This document shows positions 29,444 through 38,302 of a stretch of DNA of 46,480 bases, piece by piece (within the stretch, counting starts at the first letter, position 1; each line of letters starts with the position of its first letter). The DNA lies in contig PGZE01000009.1 of NCBI GenBank assembly GCA_002840015.1, positions 1 through 46,480 on the forward strand, written 5' to 3'. The translations under genes were made by a program, and so were the position numbers. The DNA comes from Gammaproteobacteria bacterium HGW-Gammaproteobacteria-2 (GTDB lineage Bacteria; Pseudomonadota; Gammaproteobacteria; Xanthomonadales; Xanthomonadaceae). Below the pieces are notes generated by a model that saw only the letters and a program-made list of their open reading frames with translations, had not been told where the DNA came from and made no database searches.

Positions 29444-29558
29444 GGAGCAACTGTGTTTCTCGCAGGTGCCAATCGGTGCTGTTGTGGGAGCCGGCCTGCC
29501 GGCGAACAATCTTGCGACAGCTTCGCGCGCAAGGCGCGCTCCCACCAACGCCTTGAAA
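29444..29558 (+). repeat. 115-nt repeat, right copy
   Basis: Same length and order of blocks as the copy at 27589-27703, in inverted orientation: GGAGCAACTGTGTT (29444-29457), GTGGGAG at 29484, CTCCCAC ending 29545, CGCCTTGAAA ending 29558. It occupies part of the roughly 530-bp gap between the protease start and lysAC. Confidence 0.85.
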
Positions 29559-29668
29559 CACCGCTGAAGCAACTGTGGGCGACCTGCTAGCCATCGGGCC
29601 GGCGTCTGGATACACGCAGGCACATCGTTTTGCACCATAATCGAGCTCTTTGCGCCGTCCTTGCGATC

Positions 29669-32287
29669 ATGACCCCGCCCTCTGCCGTTTCGCCGTCGCC
29701 GCCAGGCGACTGGATCGTCCTCAAGTTTGGCGGTACCAGCGTTTCCCGGCGCAAGCGCTGGGACACCATCGGTGCGCTGATGCAGCAACGCGCCAACGCG
29801 GAGGGCGCGCACGTGCTGGTGGTGGTGTCAGCGCTGTCGGGCACCACCAACGCGTTGCAGACGCTAATCGACAGCCATGCCGACGCAGTGGCGGTGCACA
29901 CCGCGATCACCCAGATCATCGCGCGGCATTGCGCCATGGCGGAGGAACTGGGGCTGGATGCGCAAGCGGTGCTGGGCGCACGTTTCGCCGAACTCTCGGC
30001 GCTGGCCGACGCGCCGGGCCGACCGGCCGCCGACTTGCCGTGGCAGGCCGAGGTGATGGCGCAGGGCGAGTTGCTGTCGTCCACGCTCGGGGTGGCGTAT
30101 TTGCGCGCGCAGGGCATCGATGTGCGCTGGCTCGATGCCCGCGACTGGCTGCATGCGCGCGCCGAACCCAATCAAAACGTCGCCAGCCGCTGGCTGTTGG
30201 CCAATTGCGACACCAGCATCGCTATCGATACCGCAGCGCAACTGGCCGCCAGCGGTCGGCTGCTGTTGACCCAGGGTTTCATCGTGCGCGCGCAAGGCGG
30301 TGGCACCGCGATCCTGGGGCGCGGCGGTTCGGATACCTCGGCGGCATATTTTGGTGCGCTGCTGCATGCGCGGCGGGTCGAAATATGGACCGACGTGCCG
30401 GGCATGTTCAGCGCCAATCCGCGCCAGGTACCCGATGCCCGGTTGTTGTCGCGGCTGGATTTCGAGGAAGGCCAGGAGATCGCCAGTACCGGCGCCAAGG
30501 TGCTGCATCCGCGCTGCATCCCGCCGTGTCGCGAGGCGCGGGTGCCGGTGTGGATTCGCGATACCGAAAACCCCGATCTGGCGGGCACCGTGATTGGTGC
30601 CGACGCTGGTGCCACGCCGGGCGTAAAGGCGATCAGTTCGCGCCGTGGCATCGTGCTGGTGGCGATGGAATCGATCGGCATGTGGCAGCAGGTCGGCTTT
30701 CTCGCCGATATCTTCGAGCGCTTCAAGCGCCACGGCTTGTCGGTCGATCTGATCGGTTCGTCGGAGGCCAATGTCACGGTGTCGCTCGACCCCAGCGAAA
30801 ACCTGGTCAGCTCCAACGTGCTCGACGCGCTGTGCGCCGATCTGGCGCAGGTGTGCCGGGTCAAGGTGATTGCGCCGTGTGCGGCGGTCACATTGGTTGG
30901 CCGCGGCATGCGCTCGTTGTTGCACCGGCTGTCGGACGTGCTCGCCGAGTTTGGTCGCGAGCGCGTACATCTGATTTCGCAATCCTCGAATGATCTCAAC
31001 CTGACGTTCGTGGTCGATGAAGCGCTGGCCGATGGCTTGCTGCCGCGCCTGCATGGCCTGTTGATCCAATCCGGCGCGATGCCGGTCGATGACAGCGCCG
31101 TTTTTGGCCCGAGCTGGCGTCAGCTCGCGCGCCCGGATCCGCCGCGCGATCCGCCGTGGTGGCAAGCGCAGCGCGAGCGCGTGTTGGCGTTGGCTGCGCA
31201 CGCTACCCCGCGTTACCTCTATCACCTGCCAACCATTCGCCAGCGCGCCGCATCGCTGGTGGCGATTGCGGCGGTGGATCGCTGCCTGTACGCGATCAAG
31301 GCCAACGCCCATCCCGAGGTGTTACAGGCGCTGGATCAGGCCGGTGTCGGTTTCGAGTGTGTTTCGGCCGGCGAATTGACCCATCTGTTTGCGGTGCTGC
31401 CGCAACTGTCGCCTCAGCGGGTGTTGTTCACCCCTAGTTTTGCGCCGCGCGATGACTACGAACAGGCATTGGCGCGCGGGGTTTATGTCACTGTCGATAG
31501 CGTCGAGATTTTGCAACGCTGGCCCGAGCTGTTGCGCGGCCGTGCGATCGTGCTGCGCATCGATCCGGGGTTCGGGCATGGCCATCACGAAAAGGTGCGC
31601 ACCGGCGGCAAGGGCGCCAAGTTCGGGCTGGCGCTGGATCGGCTGCCCGAGTTCATCGCTGCCGCCAACGCGATTTCGGCGCGCATCGTCGGCCTGCATG
31701 CACACATCGGCAGCGGCATTCTCGATGCCGGGCACTGGCGCGAGGTCTACGCGCAACTGGCGGCGGTGGCCGAGCCGATCGGCAGCGTCGCCTTCATCGA
31801 TGTCGGCGGTGGCCTGGGCGTGCCCTACGAGCCACAGGCCGAGCCGTTCGACATGGCGGCGTATGGCAAGGCATTGGCCGAGGTCAAGGCCGCCTATCCG
31901 CAATATGCCTTGTGGATCGAGCCGGGTCGCTATCAGGTGGCCGAAGCCGGGGTGTTGCTGGCGCGGGTGACCCAGGTGATCGACAAGAGCGGGGTGCGCC
32001 GGATCGGCCTGGATGCCGGCATGAACGCCTTGATGCGCCCAGCCCTGTACAACGCCTGGCACGAAATCGTGAACCTGTCGCGGCTTGACGATCCGCCGGG
32101 GCCGCCGGCCGACGTGGTTGGCCCGGTGTGCGAAAGTGGCGATGTGCTAGGCCGCCGCCGCCGGTTGCCGGCCGATACCGCCGAGGGCGACGTGATCGTG
32201 ATCGCCACCGCCGGTGCCTACGGCGCGGTGATGGCGAACACCTACAATCGGCGCGAGTTGCCGGCCGAGGAGACCCTGGATGACTGA
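29669..32287 (+). CDS. lysAC: Bifunctional aspartate kinase / diaminopimelate decarboxylase
   Basis: The 872-residue fusion joins the first and last enzymes of lysine synthesis. The N-terminal aspartokinase has KFGGTSVS (Lys19) and the GRGGSDTSA nucleotide loop, followed by two ACT-type regulatory regions (about 330-470: VNLSLDPS-like FVVDEAL) that usually bind lysine. From about 510 a group IV PLP-dependent decarboxylase follows: CLYAIKANAHPE with PLP Lys544, HIGSGI, and GPVCESGDVLG. This fusion is characteristic of Xanthomonadales. The chosen ATG has no good Shine-Dalgarno; a CATAAT -10-like box at 29636-29641 would make the earlier TTG (29630) lie upstream of transcription. It overlaps murL by 8 nt and so heads the operon. 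Confidence 0.9.
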   Translation: MTPPSAVSPSPPGDWIVLKFGGTSVSRRKRWDTIGALMQQRANAEGAHVLVVVSALSGTTNALQTLIDSHADAVAVHTAITQIIARHCAMAEELGLDAQAVLGARFAELSALADAPGRPAADLPWQAEVMAQGELLSSTLGVAYLRAQGIDVRWLDARDWLHARAEPNQNVASRWLLANCDTSIAIDTAAQLAASGRLLLTQGFIVRAQGGGTAILGRGGSDTSAAYFGALLHARRVEIWTDVPGMFSANPRQVPDARLLSRLDFEEGQEIASTGAKVLHPRCIPPCREARVPVWIRDTENPDLAGTVIGADAGATPGVKAISSRRGIVLVAMESIGMWQQVGFLADIFERFKRHGLSVDLIGSSEANVTVSLDPSENLVSSNVLDALCADLAQVCRVKVIAPCAAVTLVGRGMRSLLHRLSDVLAEFGRERVHLISQSSNDLNLTFVVDEALADGLLPRLHGLLIQSGAMPVDDSAVFGPSWRQLARPDPPRDPPWWQAQRERVLALAAHATPRYLYHLPTIRQRAASLVAIAAVDRCLYAIKANAHPEVLQALDQAGVGFECVSAGELTHLFAVLPQLSPQRVLFTPSFAPRDDYEQALARGVYVTVDSVEILQRWPELLRGRAIVLRIDPGFGHGHHEKVRTGGKGAKFGLALDRLPEFIAAANAISARIVGLHAHIGSGILDAGHWREVYAQLAAVAEPIGSVAFIDVGGGLGVPYEPQAEPFDMAAYGKALAEVKAAYPQYALWIEPGRYQVAEAGVLLARVTQVIDKSGVRRIGLDAGMNALMRPALYNAWHEIVNLSRLDDPPGPPADVVGPVCESGDVLGRRRRLPADTAEGDVIVIATAGAYGAVMANTYNRRELPAEETLDD

Positions 32288-33674
32288 TCCGCAGATGAAT
32301 GCCATGCCTACGGATGCCGTGCAGGCATTTATCCCCGATGCGATTCGGGTATTTCATTATGTCGGTGCGCAATTCGATGCCGCCAGCGGTGAAGCACGCT
32401 TGGCTTATGCCTTCGATGATGGCGCGCCGATGGTGGAGGTGCTGCGTTTTCCCGGTTCGCCCTTCACCCTTGAGCCGGCGCGCGCGCGCGCGGTCAATGC
32501 GGCGCTGCGCCTGCTGCACCAGATCGCCGGGGTGAGTTATTACAAGGCTGCCGCGCCGCCTGCGGTGGCGTTTGACGATGCGCCCATCGATAGCGATACC
32601 GCCGAATTGCTGCGCTTGGTGTACGAGAACGGCCTTGGCGAGTTTGCCTACCGCAATGGCTTGCAACTACGCGGCAATATCGATTTTCCGGCCGCCGCCG
32701 CGCCGGCCGCGGCGGCCCCGGTGCTGGGTTTGCCAGCGCAGGCGCTGGTCGCCATCGGTGGTGGCAAGGATTCGCTGGTCAGCATCGAAACCTTGCGCAA
32801 GGCCGGGATGAAACAGACTGTGGCGTTTATCGGCGGTTCGCAATTGATCGCCGCCTGCGCGCAGCGCACCGGGTTGCCGACACTCAACATCGGCCGGCAA
32901 CTGGCGCCGGAACTGTTCGCGCTCAATCGCGCTGGCGCCCGCAACGGCCACATCCCGGTAACTGCGGTGAACTCGGCGATTCTGGTGTTGGCGGCGTTGT
33001 TGTACGGTTTCGATCAGGTGGTGTTTTCCAACGAGCGTTCGGCCAGCTACGGTAGCCTGATTCCCGGTACCGGCGAGGTCAATCACCAGTGGTCGAAGGG
33101 CTGGGATTTCGAGCGCGCGTTCGGCGACTACGTGCAGCGGCATGTCGCCGCCGATCTGCGCTACTACTCGCTGTTGCGTCCGTTTTCCGAATTGGCGGTG
33201 GCGCGCGCGTTCGCGCGCAGTGATCGCTACGACGCGCATTTTTCCAGTTGTAATCGCAATTTCCATTTGCTCGGCGAGCGCCCCACCAGCCGCTGGTGCG
33301 GGCAGTGCCCGAAGTGCCGGTTCGTGTTTCTGGCGCTGGCGGCGTTCATGCCCAAGCCGCGATTGGTCGGCATCTTCGGGCGCAATCTGCTCGATGAGTC
33401 GGCGCAGTTCGACGGTTTTGATGCGTTGATCGAGTACCAGAACCACAAACCCTTCGAATGCGTAGGCGAAGGCCGCGAATCGCGGGCACTGCTGGCCGCG
33501 CTGAGCAAGGCGCCGGCATGGCGCGAGGATGCGGTAGTGGCGCGTTTTGCCGGAGAGATTGCGCCGCAACTGGCAGCGGAAGATACCGACATGGTGCCGT
33601 TGCTGCGCTGGTATGAGCCGCAGCGGATTGCCCCGGAATTGGTCGAGGTGGTGCGTGCAGATATCGGCGCTTGA
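32280..33674 (+). CDS. murL: UDP-MurNAc-L-Ala-L-Glu epimerase
   Basis: The 464-residue protein matches MurL, described in Xanthomonas oryzae, which uses ATP to invert the terminal L-Glu of UDP-MurNAc-L-Ala-L-Glu to D-Glu. This gives a glutamate-racemase-independent route to peptidoglycan. Visible features are a PP-loop-like ATP site IGGGKDSLVSIE (about 160), NERSASYGSLIPGTGEVNHQ, a Cys cluster CGQCPKCRFVFLALAAF and a conserved GIFGRNLLDE. An Ala/Pro-rich linker (about 137-149) lies before the ATP loop. It begins inside the end of lysAC and overlaps murD2, its functional partner, by 20 nt. The assignment rests on both sequence and this pairing. Confidence 0.9.
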   Translation: MTDPQMNAMPTDAVQAFIPDAIRVFHYVGAQFDAASGEARLAYAFDDGAPMVEVLRFPGSPFTLEPARARAVNAALRLLHQIAGVSYYKAAAPPAVAFDDAPIDSDTAELLRLVYENGLGEFAYRNGLQLRGNIDFPAAAAPAAAAPVLGLPAQALVAIGGGKDSLVSIETLRKAGMKQTVAFIGGSQLIAACAQRTGLPTLNIGRQLAPELFALNRAGARNGHIPVTAVNSAILVLAALLYGFDQVVFSNERSASYGSLIPGTGEVNHQWSKGWDFERAFGDYVQRHVAADLRYYSLLRPFSELAVARAFARSDRYDAHFSSCNRNFHLLGERPTSRWCGQCPKCRFVFLALAAFMPKPRLVGIFGRNLLDESAQFDGFDALIEYQNHKPFECVGEGRESRALLAALSKAPAWREDAVVARFAGEIAPQLAAEDTDMVPLLRWYEPQRIAPELVEVVRADIGA

Positions 33675-35043
33675 GGGGCAGCGGGTTGCGATCTGGGGCT
33701 TTGGCCGTGAAGGCCAGGCCGCGCTGGACAGTATCCGCAAGCAATTGCCGAAATTGCCGCTGACCCTGTTTTGCAGCGAAGCCGAGGCGGTGGGTGCCCG
33801 CGCGCGATTGGATGATCGGCTCGATATCCGCACCGCGGTCGATGAGGCGGAGTTGACCCGCTTCGATATTGTCATCAAGTCGCCGGGGATCAGCCCGTAC
33901 GCCGCGCCAGCGGTCGGTGCGGCGCTGCATGGCACGCGTTTTATCGGCGGCAGTGCGTTGTGGTTTGCCGAGCACGCCGCCAAGGCAGCGCGAGGGCAGG
34001 TGATTTGCGTGACCGGCACCAAGGGCAAGAGCACGGTGTCCGCCCTGATCGCGCATTTGCTGCGCGCGGCGGGCAAGCGCACCGCGCTGGCCGGCAATAT
34101 CGGCTTGCCCTTGCTGAGCCTGCTCGATGCCACGCCCGAACCAGCGTATTGGGTGATCGAATTGTCGAGCTACCAGACCGGAGAAGCGCTGAACCCCGAT
34201 GTGGCGGTGGTGCTGAACCTGTTTCCCGAGCATCTGGACTGGCACGGCAGCGAGGAACGCTATTACGCCGACAAGCTGGCATTGGTGACCCAAGCCAATC
34301 CTCGCGCGCTGGTGCTCAATGCCGGCGACGCGCGGCTGCGGGCAGTGGCCACCGCCGCCGGTGCCTGTATCTGGTTCGACAACGCCGCTGGCTGGCACCT
34401 GCATGCCGACAAGGTGTTTCGCGGCGAGCGCCAGGTGCTGGATCTGCGCGGCCTGCCACTGCCGGGCCGGCACAACGGATTGAACTTGTGCGCAGCCTTG
34501 GCCACTATTGAAGCACTGGGGCTGGATGCGGTCGCGTTGGCGGCCCATGCCGCCAGCTTTGTGCCGTTGCCGCATCGTCTGCAGCGGCTCGGGGTGCGCG
34601 ATGGCATCGAGTACATCAACGACTCGATCAGCACCACGCCGCATGCCAGCGTGGCCGCGCTGGATTGTTTCGCCGGCCGCCGCATGGCGATCATTGTTGG
34701 CGGTTTTGATCGCGGCCTGGACTGGAGCGTGTTCGTTGAACGCATCCGTGCAAAGCCGCCGCTGCTGGTGATTACCCAGGGCCAGAACGGGCCACGTATC
34801 CATGATCGCATCGAGCCGATGGCGCGCGCCGGGCGGCTGACGCTGCTGGCCGCCGAGGACCTCACCGCTGCCGTCGCCAAGGCGCAGCACGTGCTGGGCA
34901 ACGAGGGCCTGCTGCTGCTCTCGCCCGGTGCGCCGAGTTTCCCGCGCTATACCGATTACACCGAGCGTGGCCGCCATTTTGCCAAACTCGCCGGTTTTGA
35001 CAGCAACGCCATTGGTGCCATTGCCGGTTTAGGGGTTGCCTGA
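33655..35043 (+). CDS. murD2: UDP-MurNAc-L-Ala--L-glutamate ligase
   Basis: The 462-residue Mur ligase has an N-terminal Rossmann-type domain (GFGREGQAALDSI), the ATP loop TGTKGKST, NIGLPLL, VIELSSYQTG and LFPEHLDWHGS in the central domain, and a C-terminal domain with RLGVRDGIEYINDSISTTPHA and GGFDRGLDW. Ordinary MurD adds D-Glu; the MurD2 class found beside murL adds L-Glu, which MurL then inverts. The GTG at 33655 is chosen: GAGG lies 6 nt upstream, and the frame upstream of it is a shadow of murL. Translation is coupled to murL by the overlap. Confidence 0.9.
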   Translation: MQISALEGQRVAIWGFGREGQAALDSIRKQLPKLPLTLFCSEAEAVGARARLDDRLDIRTAVDEAELTRFDIVIKSPGISPYAAPAVGAALHGTRFIGGSALWFAEHAAKAARGQVICVTGTKGKSTVSALIAHLLRAAGKRTALAGNIGLPLLSLLDATPEPAYWVIELSSYQTGEALNPDVAVVLNLFPEHLDWHGSEERYYADKLALVTQANPRALVLNAGDARLRAVATAAGACIWFDNAAGWHLHADKVFRGERQVLDLRGLPLPGRHNGLNLCAALATIEALGLDAVALAAHAASFVPLPHRLQRLGVRDGIEYINDSISTTPHASVAALDCFAGRRMAIIVGGFDRGLDWSVFVERIRAKPPLLVITQGQNGPRIHDRIEPMARAGRLTLLAAEDLTAAVAKAQHVLGNEGLLLLSPGAPSFPRYTDYTERGRHFAKLAGFDSNAIGAIAGLGVA

Positions 35044-35082
35044 GTCGCGAAGGTTGTGTGCGCGCTTGTGCAACTGATGTTC

Positions 35083-35113
35083 TTGATGTCAAGCCACGCA
35101 TGCGGCATATACT
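35083..35113 (+). promoter_or_regulatory. Possible promoter of the dienelactone-hydrolase gene
   Basis: TATACT (5/6) at 35108-35113 is a good -10 box. The best -35, TTGATG at 35083-35088, is 19 nt away, which is longer than ideal. It lies in the 95-bp gap after murD2. Confidence 0.35.
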
Positions 35114-35138
35114 CCGGTATTTATTCGGGAGATAAACC

Positions 35139-35951
35139 ATGCGTGCATTATTCGCGGTGATTGGCCTGCTGATCGCGGCCCCGGTGTTGGCCAAACCAGT
35201 GGTGAAGCCGCTGGAGTGGGGTTATCAGGGCACCGAGTTCAGCGGTTACGTCATCTATGACGACTACAGCGCTGCGATTCGCCCCGGCATCGCGATGGTG
35301 CCCAACTGGATGGGTGTCAACGAGTCGGCGATCGAAAAGGCCAAAGTGATCGCGGGCAAGGACTACGTGGTGCTGCTGGTCGATATGTACGGCAAGGGTG
35401 TGCGCCCAAGCAACGCGCAAGAAGCACGCGCTGCGGCGCAGGCGGTATATGCTGATCGAGAGCAGATGCGCGGGCGCATTGTGTGGGCGGTGGAAGCCCT
35501 GCGTGCGCAAGGCCGCATCGCGCCGCTCGATTTTTCGCAACTGGGTGCCATCGGTTTCTGTTTTGGCGGCTCCACGGTGCTGGAGTTGGCCCGGGCCGGT
35601 GCCCTGCAAGCCAGCTTGGGCACCTCGGTTTCAGGCGTGGTGAGTTTTCACGGCGGCTTGAGTACCCCGGTGCCGGCAGCCAAGGGTGATATCCGAACCT
35701 CGGTGCTGGTGCTCAATGGCGAGGCCGATACCAGCGTCAGCGCTGAGGACATTGCGGCCTTTGGCGAAGAAATGAAGGCTGCCGATGCCGATTGGAAGCT
35801 GGTCAACTTTCCCGGAGCGCGCCACTGTTTTGCCGAGGCCGATGCCAACAGTCCGCCCAATTGCGTGTATCACGAACCCTCGGCGGAAAAGGCCTATGCG
35901 CTGATGCATGCGTTTTTCAAGGAGCGCTTCAAGATTCCCGTTGCGCAGTGA
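35139..35951 (+). CDS. Secreted dienelactone hydrolase family protein
   Basis: The 270-residue alpha/beta hydrolase has a signal peptide (MRALFAVIGLLIAAPVLA), a nucleophile elbow GFCFGG with Cys141, Asp in NGEADTSVS and His in GARHCFAE, the Cys-Asp-His triad of dienelactone hydrolases. Family members open lactones in aromatic breakdown, but periplasmic forms mostly have unknown substrates. GGGAGA precedes the ATG. It stands alone between murD2 and the NYN gene. Confidence 0.8.
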   Translation: MRALFAVIGLLIAAPVLAKPVVKPLEWGYQGTEFSGYVIYDDYSAAIRPGIAMVPNWMGVNESAIEKAKVIAGKDYVVLLVDMYGKGVRPSNAQEARAAAQAVYADREQMRGRIVWAVEALRAQGRIAPLDFSQLGAIGFCFGGSTVLELARAGALQASLGTSVSGVVSFHGGLSTPVPAAKGDIRTSVLVLNGEADTSVSAEDIAAFGEEMKAADADWKLVNFPGARHCFAEADANSPPNCVYHEPSAEKAYALMHAFFKERFKIPVAQ

Positions 35952-36018
35952 GGTGAAAGCAATCACGCGTTGCGGCAAATGCGCAGGCGTTGTTGATACG
36001 TAGCCGCAGCACAATATT

Positions 36019-36048
36019 TTTACACCGGTGTTCCAAAAACGCCATTAT
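36019..36048 (+). promoter_or_regulatory. Possible promoter with overlapping palindrome before the NYN gene
   Basis: TTTACA (36019-36024) resembles a -35 box and CATTAT (36043-36048) a -10 box, spacer 18. The perfect palindrome ACACCGGTGT at 36022-36031 overlaps the -35 end, as an operator would. The start codon follows at 36067. Confidence 0.35.
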
Positions 36049-36066
36049 TTATGAGGATGCAAGGCA

Positions 36067-36930
36067 ATGAATCGAATCGGCGTATTTGTCGATGCGGGCT
36101 ATTTCTGGGTGCAGGTTGCGCAGGTGGTGCATGGTTGCAAGCAGGCGCGCGACAGCGTGGCAATTGACTATGCGGCCCTGCGTGAAAAACTGCTGGCCGA
36201 GGTGGCGGCGCAATTTGCCGGCGGTGAGTTGTTGCGCGTGTACTGGTACGACGGCCCGGGCACCTACGGCCACAAAGCGCACAGCCATGTCGCCATCGAT
36301 GATCTGGACGACTTCAAGCTGCGCCTGGGTACGCGCAATACTTACGGTGACCAGAAAGCGGTCGATGGCTTGATCATCGCCGATCTGGTCAGTCTGGCGC
36401 AGAGCCGCGCCATTGCCAGTGCCATCGTGGTGTCCGGCGATGCCGATCTCACGCCGGGCGTGATTGCCGCGCAAGGCTTGGGCATGCGTGTACACATGCT
36501 CTCGCTCGGGCCGGCCAATTCCACCTCGCCGTTTCTGCGCGCCGAGGTGGATCGCAAGCAACACTGGGACGATGAGGTAGTGCATGCGTTCGCGACTGCA
36601 CGGATGCCGAGTTTTGCCGAGCCCGAACTGGTCGATGCCGAAGCCCACGCCGCCTTGCTGGCAGAGGTGCCACTGGCCGAGATCGCGGCGTCGGCATTCG
36701 CGCAGATCCCTGCCGATGAAGTGACCACGCTGTCGCCCCACGGCGCATTGCCGCGTCCACTCGATGCGTTGTTGTTGCGCACCGGCAAGATACGCCTGGG
36801 CCGGCCACTGGATGAACCGGAAAAGCGCGCATTGCGTGAAGAAATGAAGCAGGTGCTGAGCGCCGCCTGTGCCGATCCGGCATCCATCGCGTCTGCGGCA
36901 GACGGCGATGGCTCGGCCTCATGCGCATAA
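36067..36930 (+). CDS. NYN (PIN-like) domain RNase-type protein
   Basis: The 287-residue protein has an N-terminal NYN domain of the LabA/DUF88 type: FVDAGYFWVQ, WYDGPGTYGHKAHSHVAIDDLDDF (in parts), KAVDGLIIADLVSLA and VVSGDADLTPGVIAAQ. The Asp residues at these four spots form the acidic metal site of PIN-like nucleases. The C-terminal part (about 190-287) has no known domain. NYN proteins are thought to cut RNA; partners are unknown. AAGG lies just before the ATG. Confidence 0.8.
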   Translation: MNRIGVFVDAGYFWVQVAQVVHGCKQARDSVAIDYAALREKLLAEVAAQFAGGELLRVYWYDGPGTYGHKAHSHVAIDDLDDFKLRLGTRNTYGDQKAVDGLIIADLVSLAQSRAIASAIVVSGDADLTPGVIAAQGLGMRVHMLSLGPANSTSPFLRAEVDRKQHWDDEVVHAFATARMPSFAEPELVDAEAHAALLAEVPLAEIAASAFAQIPADEVTTLSPHGALPRPLDALLLRTGKIRLGRPLDEPEKRALREEMKQVLSAACADPASIASAADGDGSASCA

Positions 36931-37037
36931 CCCCGACGCTTCGCTCGGTCGGTCGCTGCGCGACGCTCGCTGCGCTCGCCACACCTTCGCTTCGCAGGGT
37001 GGGCTCCTGCAATAAAACACGCCGATCGCGTCTTTTA

Positions 37038-37141
37038 GGAGCAGCGGTGTTGCCCGCTGGTGCCGAACCATGCTGTTGTGGGAGCCGGCCTGCCGGCGAA
37101 CAACCTTGCGAAAGCTTCGCGCGCATGGCGCGCTCCCACAG
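37038..37141 (+). repeat. 115-nt repeat family, fourth copy
   Basis: It begins GGAGCAGCGGTGTTGCC, has GTGGGAG at 37078-37084, the shared GCCGGCCTGCCGGCGAACAA core and closes with CTCCCAC at 37133-37139. It lies in the 280-bp gap before the FAH-family gene, after a fragment of the 24-nt family (AGGGTGGGCTCCTGC, about 36977). Confidence 0.8.
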
Positions 37142-37212
37142 GCAATGCATCCGCAGCCAGCGCGATCGCTCCGTTACAATGCCCGCTTTGGCGAGATGCA
37201 GCGAGGAAGGCA

Positions 37213-38196
37213 ATGAAACTGGCATCGTTGAAAGCAGGTGGCCGTGACGGCAGCTTGATTGTGGTCTCACGCGATCTGACGCGGGCGGTACACGCAGATG
37301 CCATCGCATCCAGTTTGCAGCAGGCGCTTGATGATTGGCAGCGTGCCGCGCCGCGCTTGAACGCGTTGTACGAACAACTGCAAGATGGCCGTGCTGCGGG
37401 TGCGTTTGCTCTCGATATTACTGCGCTGGCGTCGCCGTTGCCCCGCGCCTACGAGTTTGTCGATGGCTCGGCCTATCTGCCGCATGTCGAGCGCGTACGC
37501 CGTGCGCGTGGCGCCAGCGTGCCGGAGTCGTTCTACACCGACCCGCTGATGTATCAGGCGGTCAGTGCCGGGTTTCTTGGCCCGCGTGACCCAGTGGTGG
37601 TCAGCTCGGAAGCGTACGGTATCGATCTTGAGGCGGAGGTGGTGGTGCTCACCGACGATGTGCCGATGGCAGTGTCGGCAGCGGATGCGGAAGCTCACAT
37701 CCAGCTGATCGGCTTGATCAATGATGTTTCGCTACGCAACCTGATACCCGACGAACTCGCCAAGGGCTTTGGTTTTTTGCAGTCCAAACCGCGTTCAGCA
37801 TTGAGCCCGGTGCTGGTCACACCCGACGAGCTCGGTGGTGCCTGGCGTGACTGCAAGGTGCATTTGCCGCTGCACAGCCACATCAATGGCGCCTGGTTTG
37901 GCTCGCCAGAGGCGGGCGAGGACATGCAGTTCAATTTTGCGCAATTGATTGCCCACGCCGCTAAAACCAGGCCACTGGCGGCCGGCGCAATTGTCGGCTC
38001 GGGTACCGTGGCAAATATCGATGAGGGGCGCGGTGCATCGTGCCTGGCCGAGAAGCGCATGCTGGAAATCATTCGTGATGGCAAGCCGAGCACCCGTTTT
38101 TTGAGTTTCGGTGATCGGCTACGGATCGAGATGTTTGATGATGCAGGGCTGAGCGTTTTTGGTGCCATCGAACAACAGATCGTAGCGGCTGGTTGA
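37213..38196 (+). CDS. Fumarylacetoacetate hydrolase family protein
   Basis: The 327-residue protein has the FAH-fold signature: FYTDPLMYQAVSAGFLGPRDPV, the metal-binding acidic set in AYGIDLEAEVVVLTDDV, GLINDVSLRNLIPDELAKGFGF, and GSGTVAN later. FAH splits fumarylacetoacetate into fumarate and acetoacetate, the last step of tyrosine catabolism. The neighbouring maleylacetoacetate isomerase, about 105 bp downstream on the same strand, supports this role. GAGGAAGG precedes the ATG; the frame upstream runs through repeat DNA and is not coding. Confidence 0.85.
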   Translation: MKLASLKAGGRDGSLIVVSRDLTRAVHADAIASSLQQALDDWQRAAPRLNALYEQLQDGRAAGAFALDITALASPLPRAYEFVDGSAYLPHVERVRRARGASVPESFYTDPLMYQAVSAGFLGPRDPVVVSSEAYGIDLEAEVVVLTDDVPMAVSAADAEAHIQLIGLINDVSLRNLIPDELAKGFGFLQSKPRSALSPVLVTPDELGGAWRDCKVHLPLHSHINGAWFGSPEAGEDMQFNFAQLIAHAAKTRPLAAGAIVGSGTVANIDEGRGASCLAEKRMLEIIRDGKPSTRFLSFGDRLRIEMFDDAGLSVFGAIEQQIVAAG

Positions 38197-38302
38197 GCGA
38201 GTTTTGGATGGACGGTACCGCGCAAGGTGACTAACACACTTCACAGGCGGCACCAACGGCGTTAGCCTGCACTCTGGATGTCGGTGGCAATGGAGGTGTG
38301 TT

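Noticed and set aside
29864..31312. 482-codon minus-strand frame
   Set aside because: Antisense to the aspartokinase part of lysAC; no recognisable domain.
33346..34977. 543-codon minus-strand frame
   Set aside because: Antisense to murL/murD2, whose motifs are unmistakable.
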